DNA of 64,000 nt from Siderastrea radians (Eukaryota > Cnidaria > Anthozoa > Scleractinia > Rhizangiidae), in contig CAXHKT010000153.1 of NCBI GenBank assembly GCA_964017195.1, positions 5,001 through 69,000 on the forward strand, in the 5' to 3' direction. A program made the position numbers and the translations under genes. This document shows, one piece after another, positions 57,769 to 64,000 of this stretch (its first letter is position 1; each line of letters begins with the position of its first letter). The notes beneath the pieces were generated by a model. The model searched no databases, was not told the DNA's origin, and saw only the letters and a list, made by a program, of their open reading frames with translations.

Positions 57769-60479
57769 GTGCTGGTTTTGGTGCAACGGCCTTAGCACAA
57801 AAGCACCCCAGATCCCGTTGCGGCACCAAAAAACATTCCATTTGGCATTTTTTTTATCGAATTTGGCGATACTAAAAAGTGCTGCACTTTTTCAGGGCTT
57901 GGATTAGCCCCAAAAAGCAGAAAAAAGCTAATTGGCGCTCGCAGCTGCATGCACAAAGGTCCCAAATGCATTCAACCCCTCTGGGACCATCCGAAAAAAA
58001 TTCCTTTTGTGCAAAAGCACAAAGAAGGTGCGATATGTGCGGTCCTTAGGGAAAAAACCCCATTTTTGGCCTTCCCAGAGGCTGAAAAAGGTGTTATTCA
58101 CTGTGCCAGGCTGCACAAGGCTGCGCACTGGCCTAATAATAACGCAAATCCCTCGGGGCTATCAGAAAAAAAAGTTTATTGTGTAGAAAAGCGCGATATG
58201 TGCGATCCTTAGCGAAAAAACCCCATTTTTGGCCTTCCCAGAGGCTAAAAAAGGTGTTCTTCACTGCGCAAGGCTGCGCAAGGCTGCGCACTGGCCTAAT
58301 AATAATGCAAATCCCTCGGGGCTATCAGAAAAAAAGTTTATTGTGTACAAAGACTGCGATTTTGTCGATAAGGTGGGAATTTCAGTTTTGAGAGGGGTGG
58401 GGTGGGTTTCTCAAAAAAGTGCTGGTTTTGGTGCAACGGCCCCAGCACAAAAGCACCCCAGATCCCGTTGCGGCACCGAAAAACATTCCATTTGGCACTA
58501 TTTTTATCGAATTTGGCGATACTAAAAAGTGCTGCACTTTTTCAGGGCTTGAATTAGCCCCAAAAAGCAGAAAAAAGCTAATTGGCGCTCTCAGCTACAT
58601 GCACAAAGGTCCCAAATGCATTCAATCTCTCTGGGACCATACAAAAAAAATTAATTTTGTGCAAAGGCACAAAGAAGGTGCGATATGTACGATCCTTAGT
58701 GAAAAAAACCCATTTTTGGCCTTCCCAGAGGCTAAAAAAGGTGTTGTTCACTGCGCAAGGCTGCGCAAGGCTGCGCACTGGCCTAATAATAACGCAAATC
58801 CCACGGGGCTATCAGAAAAAAAAGTTTATTGTGTACAAAGACTGCGATTTTGTCGATAAGGTGGGAATTTCAGTTTTGAGAGGGGTGGGGTGGGTACCTC
58901 AAAAAAGTGCTGGTTTTGGTGCAACGGCCCCAGCACAAAAGCACCCCACATCCCGTTGCGGCACCAAAAAACATTCCATTTGGCACTATTTTTATCGAAT
59001 TTGGCGATACTAAAAAGTGCTGTACTTTTTCAGGGCTTCAATTAGCCCCAAAAAGAAGAAAAAAGCTAATTGGCGCTCTCAGCTGCATGCACAAAGGTCC
59101 CAAATGCATTCAATCCCTCTGGGACCATCCCAAAAAAATTCCGTTTGTGCAAAAGCACAAAGAAGGTGCGATATGTACGATCCTTAGGGAAAAAACCCCA
59201 TTTTTGGCCTTCCCAGAGGCTAAAAAAGGTTTTGTTCACTGCGCAAGGCTGCGCAAGGCTGCGCACTGGCCTAACAATAACGCAAATCCCTCGGGGCTAT
59301 CAGAAAAAAAAGTTTATTGTGTAGAAAAGCGCGATATGTGCGATCCTTAGCGTAAAAACCCCATTTTTGGCCTTCCCAGAGGCTAAAAAAGGTGTTGTTC
59401 ACTGCGCAAGGCTGCGCAAGGCTGCGCACTGGCCCAAAAATAATGCAAATCCCTCGGGGCTATCAGAAAAAAAAGTTTATTGTGTACGAAGTCTGCGATT
59501 TTGTCGATAAGGTGGGAATTTCAGTTTTGAGAGGGGTGGGGTGGGTCCCTCAAAAAAGTGCTGGTTTTGGTGCAACGGCCCCACCACAAAAGCACCCCAG
59601 ATCCCGTTGCGACACCAAAAAACATTCCATTTGGCACTATTTTTATCGAATTTGGCGATACTAAAAAGTGCTGCACTTTTTCAGGGCTTGAATTAGCCCC
59701 AAAAAGCAGAAAAAAGCTAATTGGCGCTCGCAGCTGCATGCACAAAGGTCCCAAATGCATTCAATCCCTCTAGGACCATCCGAAAAAAATTCCTTTTATG
59801 CAAAAGCACAAAGAAGATGCGATATGTGCGATTCTTAGGGAAAAAACCCCATTTTTGGCCTTCCCAGAGGCTAAAAAAGGTGTTGTTCACTGCGCCAGGC
59901 TGCACAAGGCTGCGCACTGGCCTAATAATAACGCAAATCCCTCGGGGCTATCAGAGAAAAAAGTTTATTGTGTAGAAAAGCGCGATATGTGCAATCCTTA
60001 GCGAAAAAACAGCATTTTTGGCCTTCCCAGAGGCTAAAAAAGGTGTTGTTCACTGCGCAAGGCTGCGCAAGGCTGGGCACTGGCCTAATAATAACGCAAA
60101 TCCCTCGGGGCTATCAGAAAAAAAAGTTTATTGTGTAGAAAAGCGCGATATGTGCGATCCTTAGCGAAAAAACCCCATTTTTGGCCTTCCCAGAGGCTAA
60201 AACAGGTGTTGTTCACTGCGCAAGGCTGCGCAAGGCTGCGCACTGGCCTAATAATAACGCAAATCCCTCGGGGCTATCAGAAAAAAAAGTTTATTGTGTA
60301 GAAAAGCGCGATATGTGCGATCCTTAGCGAAAAAACCCCATTTTTGGCCTTCCCAGAGGCTATAAAAGGTGTTGTTCACTGCGCAAGGCTGCGCAAGGCT
60401 GCGCACTGGCCCAATAATAATGCAAATCCCTCGGGGCTATCAGAAAAAAAAGTTTATTGTGTACAAAGACTGCGATTTT
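57769..60479. repeat. 19.18-kb higher-order repeat, B part, copy 2
   Basis: Partner of 38590-41300, at an offset of 19,179 bp throughout. Confidence 0.93.
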
Positions 60480-61900
60480 GTCGATAAGGTGGGAATTTCA
60501 GTTTTGAGAGGGGTGGGGTGGGTTTCTCAAAAAAGTGCTGGTTTTGGTGCAACGGCCCCAGCACAAAAGCACCCCAGATCCCGTTGCGGCACCGAAAAAC
60601 ATTCCATTTGGCACTATTTTTATCGAATTTGGCGATACTAAAAAGTGCTGCACTTTTTCAGGGCTTGAATTAGCCCCAAAAAGCAGCAAAAAGCTAATTG
60701 GCGCTCTCAGCTACATGCACAAAGGTCCCAAATGCATTCAATCTCTCTGGGACCATACAAAAAAAATTAATTTTGTGCAAAGGCACAAAGAAGGTGCGAT
60801 ATGTACGATCCTTAGTGAAAAAACCCATTTTTGGCCTTCCCAGAGGCTAAAAAAGGTGTTGTTCACTGCGCAAGGCTGTGCAAGGCTGCGCACTGGCCTA
60901 ATAATAACGCAAATCCCACGGGGCTATCAGAAAAAAGTTTATTGTGTACAAAGACTGCAATTTTGTCGATAAGGTGGGAATTTCAGTTTTGAGAGGGGTG
61001 GGGTGGGTACCTCAAAAAAGTGCTGGTTTTGGTGCAACGGCCCCACCACAAAAGCACCCCAGATCCCGTTGCGGCACCAAAAAACATTCCATTTGGCACT
61101 ATTTTTATCGAATTTGGCGATACTAAAAAGTGCTGTACTTTTTCAGGGCTTCAATTAGCCCCCAAAAGAAGAAAAAAGCTAATTGGCGCTCTCAGCTGCA
61201 TGCACAAAGGTCCCAAATGCATTCAATCCCTCTGGGACCATCCCAAAAAAATTCCGTTTGTGCAAAAGCACAAAGAAGGTGCGATATGTACGATCCTTAG
61301 GGAAAAAACCCCATTTTTGGCCTTCCCAGAGGCTAAAAAAGGTGTTGTTCACTGCGCAAGGCTGCGCAAGGCTGCGCACTGGCCTAATAATAACGCAAAT
61401 CCCTCGGGGCTATCAGAAAAAAAAGTTTATTGTGTAGAAAAGCGCGATATGTGCGATCCTTAGCGAAAAAACCCCATTTTTGGCCTTCCCAGAGGCTAAA
61501 AAAGGTGTTGTTCACTGCGCAAGGCTGCGCAAGGCTGCGCACTGGCCCAAAAATAATGCAAATCCCTCGGGGCTATCAGAAAAAAAAGTTTATTGTGTAC
61601 GAAGTCTGCGATTTTGTCGATAAGGTGGGAATTTCAGTTTTGAGAGGGGTGGGGTGGGTCCCTCAAAAAAGTGCTGGTTTTGGTGCAACGGCCCCACCAC
61701 AAAAGCACCCCAGATCCCGTTGCGGCACCAAAAAACATTCCATTTGGCACTATTTTTATCGAATTTGGCGATACTAAAAAGTGCTGCACTTTTTCAGGGC
61801 TTGAATTAGCCCCCAAAAGCAGAAAAAAGCTAATTGGTGCTCTCAGCTGCATGCACAAAGGTCCCAAATGCATTCAATCCCTCTAGGACCATCCGAAAAA
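60440..61900. repeat. Internal copy of 58320-59790 inside B3
   Basis: Offset 2,113-2,116 bp. It carries the private variants of 58419-59558 (ttaattttgtgcaaaggcac, aaaagaagaaaaaagc, cggccccaccacaa) rather than those of the positionally equivalent B2 segment (41356-42655). Confidence 0.8.
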
Positions 61901-62717
61901 AATTCCTTTTATGCTAAAGCACAAAGAAGGTGCGATATGTGCGATTCTTAGGGAAAAAACCCCATTTTTGGCCTTCCAAGAGGCTAAAAAAGGTGTTGTT
62001 CACTGCGCCAGGCTGCACAAGGCTGCGCACTGGCCTAATAATAACGCAAAACCATCGGCGCTATCAGAAAAAAAAGTTTATTGTGTAGAAAAGCGCGATA
62101 TGTGCGATCCTTAGCGAAAAAAAACCATTTTTGGCCCTCCCAGAGGCTAAAAAAGGTGTTGTTTACTGCGCAAGGTTGCGCACTGGCCTAATAATAACGC
62201 AAATCAATCGCGGCAATCAGAAAAAAAAGTTTATTGTGTAGAAAAGCGCGATATGTGCGATCCTTAGCGAAAAAACCCCATTTTTGGCCCTCCCAGAGGC
62301 TAAAAAAGGTGTTGTTTACTGCGCAAGGTTGCGCACTGGCCTAATAATAACGCAAATCAATCGCGGCTATCAGAAAAAAAAGTTTATTGTGTAGAAAAGC
62401 GCGATATGTGCGATCCTTAGCGAAAAAACCCCATTTTTGGCCTTCCCAGAGGCTAAGAAAGGTGTTGTTCACTGCGCAAGCCTGCGCAAGGCTGCTCACA
62501 GGCTAATAATAACGCAAATCCCTCGGGGCTATCAGAAAAAAAGTTTATTGTGTAGAAAAGCGCGATATGTGCGATCCTTAGCGAGAAAACCCCATTTTTG
62601 GCCTTCCCACAGGCTAAAAAAGGTGTTGTACACTGCGCAAGCCTGCGCAAGGCTGCGCACAGGCCTAATAATAACGCAAATCCATCGGGGCTATCAGAAA
62701 AAACAGTTTGTTGTGTA

Positions 62718-64000
62718 GAAAGTCTGCGATTTTGTCGATAAGGTGGAAAAAAACCCCCATTTTGGGGCCTTCCTTCAGGCCCCAAAAAGCTCAAAAAGCT
62801 AACTGGCGCTCTCGGCTGCATGCACAAAGCTCCCAAATGCATTCAATCCCTTTGGGACCATCCGAAAAAAATTCCTTTTGTGCAAAAGTACAAAGAAAGC
62901 GCGATATGTGCGATCCTTAGGGAAAAAACCCCATTTTGGGGCATTCCCAGAGGCTCAAAAAGGTGTTCTTATCTGCGCAATCTGTCTGCGCAAGGCTGCG
63001 CACTGGCCCAATAATAATGCAAATCCCTCGGGGCTATCAGAAAAAACAGTTTATTGTGTAGAAAGTCTGCGATTTTGTCAATAAGGTGGAAAAAAAACCC
63101 ATTTTGGGGCCTTCCCTCAGGCCCCAAAAAGCTCAAAAAGCTAACTGGCGCTCTCGGCTGCATGCACAAAGCTCCCAAATGCATTCAATCCCTTTGGGAC
63201 CATCCGAAAAAAATTCCTTTTGTGCAAAAGTACAAAGAAAGCGCGATATGTGCGATCCTTAGGGAAAAAACCCCATTTTGGGGCATTCCCAGAGGCTCAA
63301 AAAGGTGTTCTTATCTGCGCAAACTGTCTGCGCAAGGCTGCGCACTGGCCCAATAATAATGCAAATCCCTCGGGGCTATCAGAAAAAACAGTTTATTGTG
63401 TAGAAAGTCTGCGATTTTGTCGATAAGGTGGAAAAAACCCCCATTTTGGGGCCTTCCCTCAGGCCCCAAAAAGCTCAAAAAGCTAACTGGCGCTCTCGGC
63501 TGCATGCACAAAGCTCCCAAATGCATTCAATCCCTTTGGGACCATCCGAAAAAAATTCCTTTTGGGCAAAAGTACAAAGAAAGCGCGATATGTGCGATCC
63601 TTAGGGAAAAAACCCCATTTTGGGGCATTCCCAGAGGCTCAAAAAGGTGTTCTTATCTGCGCAATCTGTCTGCGCAAGGCTGCGCACTGGCCCAATAATA
63701 ATGCAAATCCCGCGGGGCTATCAGAAAAAACAGTTTATTGTGTAGAAAGTCTGCGATTTTGTCGATAAGGCGGAAAAAACCCCCATTTTGGGGCCTTCCC
63801 TCAGGCCCCAAAAAGCTCAAAAAGCTAACTGGCGCTCTCGGCTGCATGCACAAAGCTCCCAAATGCATTCAATCCCTTTGGGACCATCCGAAAAAAATTC
63901 CTTTTGTGCAAAAGTACAAAGAAAGCGCGATATGTGCGATCCTTAGGGAAAAAACCCCATTTTGGGGCATTCCCAGAGGCTCAAAAAGGTGTTCTTATCT
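62718..64000. repeat. Satellite domain A3 (continues beyond the window)
   Basis: About 3.75 dimers of the 342-bp type, entered at the same phase as A1 and A2 and cut by the window end. Confidence 0.97.

Larger units (their letters stand above)
57208..62717. repeat. Satellite domain B3
   Basis: Same layout as B2, with seven c units (57769, 58419, 58907, 59558, 60535, 61020 and 61671). It is 488 bp shorter because two 163-bp units are absent near 57530 and one near 60950. The entry and exit junctions are at the same position in the unit as in B2. Confidence 0.96.
15326..64000. repeat. Composite satellite array (a, b and c units), open at the right edge
   Basis: From atgcaaatccctcgggg at 15326 to the last base, the whole sequence is tandem copies of related units of about 157-177 bp. 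Three types are recognised. Type a starts gaaagcgcgatatgtgcgat and carries tgcgcaaggctgcgcactgg. Type b starts gaaagtctgcgattttgtcg and carries ctgcatgcacaaag. Type c starts as b but carries gaggggtggggtgggtcc. They alternate in two domain styles: A (a+b dimers, 342 bp) and B (163-bp a units with c+b pairs). No gene, transposon insertion or unique spacer interrupts the 48.7 kb. Function is unknown; such arrays are typical of centromeric, pericentromeric or other heterochromatin. Confidence 0.98.

Noticed and set aside
15326..64000. Hundreds of 60-197-codon ORFs in the satellite, with highly repetitive products on both strands
   Set aside because: They recur once per unit in several frames and both strands, mostly begin at TTG or other alternative starts, and end at the same repeat position. 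The 342-bp period is a multiple of three and the unit is poor in stops, which produces them automatically. No splice, start or domain evidence.
15326..64000. CRISPR array
   Set aside because: The repeats are long contiguous units without unique spacers, and the flanking DNA is animal-like with LINEs and introns.
15326..64000. Satellite derived from an LTR or LINE element
   Set aside because: No reverse transcriptase, integrase, primer-binding site or terminal repeat structure was seen in any unit; similarity is only between units.

Overview
This looks like nuclear DNA of an animal, most likely an anthozoan cnidarian such as a stony coral. The evidence is degenerate LINE retrotransposons of two types (Tx1/L1-like and CR1/L2-like), small exons bounded by canonical GT-AG splice sites, and a very large satellite array. 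No bacterial operons, rRNA, tRNA or CRISPR were seen. The coral assignment is an inference from the style of the LINE proteins.

The left 15.3 kb is ordinary AT-rich sequence. Two split host genes can be read on the minus strand from splice sites and continuous reading phase, although no long ORF marks them. Gene 1 (810-2948, eight exons of 36-111 bp, both ends unresolved) has no recognised family. Gene 2 (13708-14777, five exons, 111 codons plus stop) encodes a small protein with an acidic/basic N-terminal half, one perfect CCHC zinc knuckle and an RGG-box tail, so it is probably an RNA-binding protein. Between them lie a 3' fragment of a Tx1-like LINE (minus, about 3250-4840), a broken CR1-like LINE (plus, about 7080-7850), a probable MITE (7882-8337), a mariner-like terminus (8767), the 3' end of a CR1/L2-like LINE (minus, about 9395-10378), a stop-ridden zinc-finger pseudogene (10385-11203), a decayed paralogue of the gene 2 zinc-knuckle exon (about 11206-11300), and a 656-bp tandem duplication (11926-13093).

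From 15326 to the right edge (over 48.6 kb, not closed) everything is one satellite family. It is built from about 157-177-bp units of at least three related types: a (starting gaaagcgcgatatg), b (starting gaaagtctgcgatttt) and c (with ggggtggggtggg). They are organised in two alternating domain types. A domains (20461-37702, 43701-57207, 62718 to the edge) are uniform tandem a+b dimers of 342 bp. B domains (15326-20460, 37703-43700, 57208-62717) are runs of 163-bp a units interrupted by c+b pairs. One B domain plus one A domain recurs with a spacing of 23.2 kb and then 19.0 kb, and B2 and B3 align unit by unit at an offset of 19,179 bp. Shorter higher-order repeats (683, 1,368, 2,737 and 3,758 bp) nest inside the A domains.

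The array is the notable object here: a multi-level satellite of nucleosome-length units with a conserved hairpin in every 342-bp unit. The many 60-200-codon ORFs in it are by-products of the repeat (342 is divisible by 3) and are not annotated as genes. Whether the array is centromeric, pericentromeric or interstitial cannot be decided from sequence alone.
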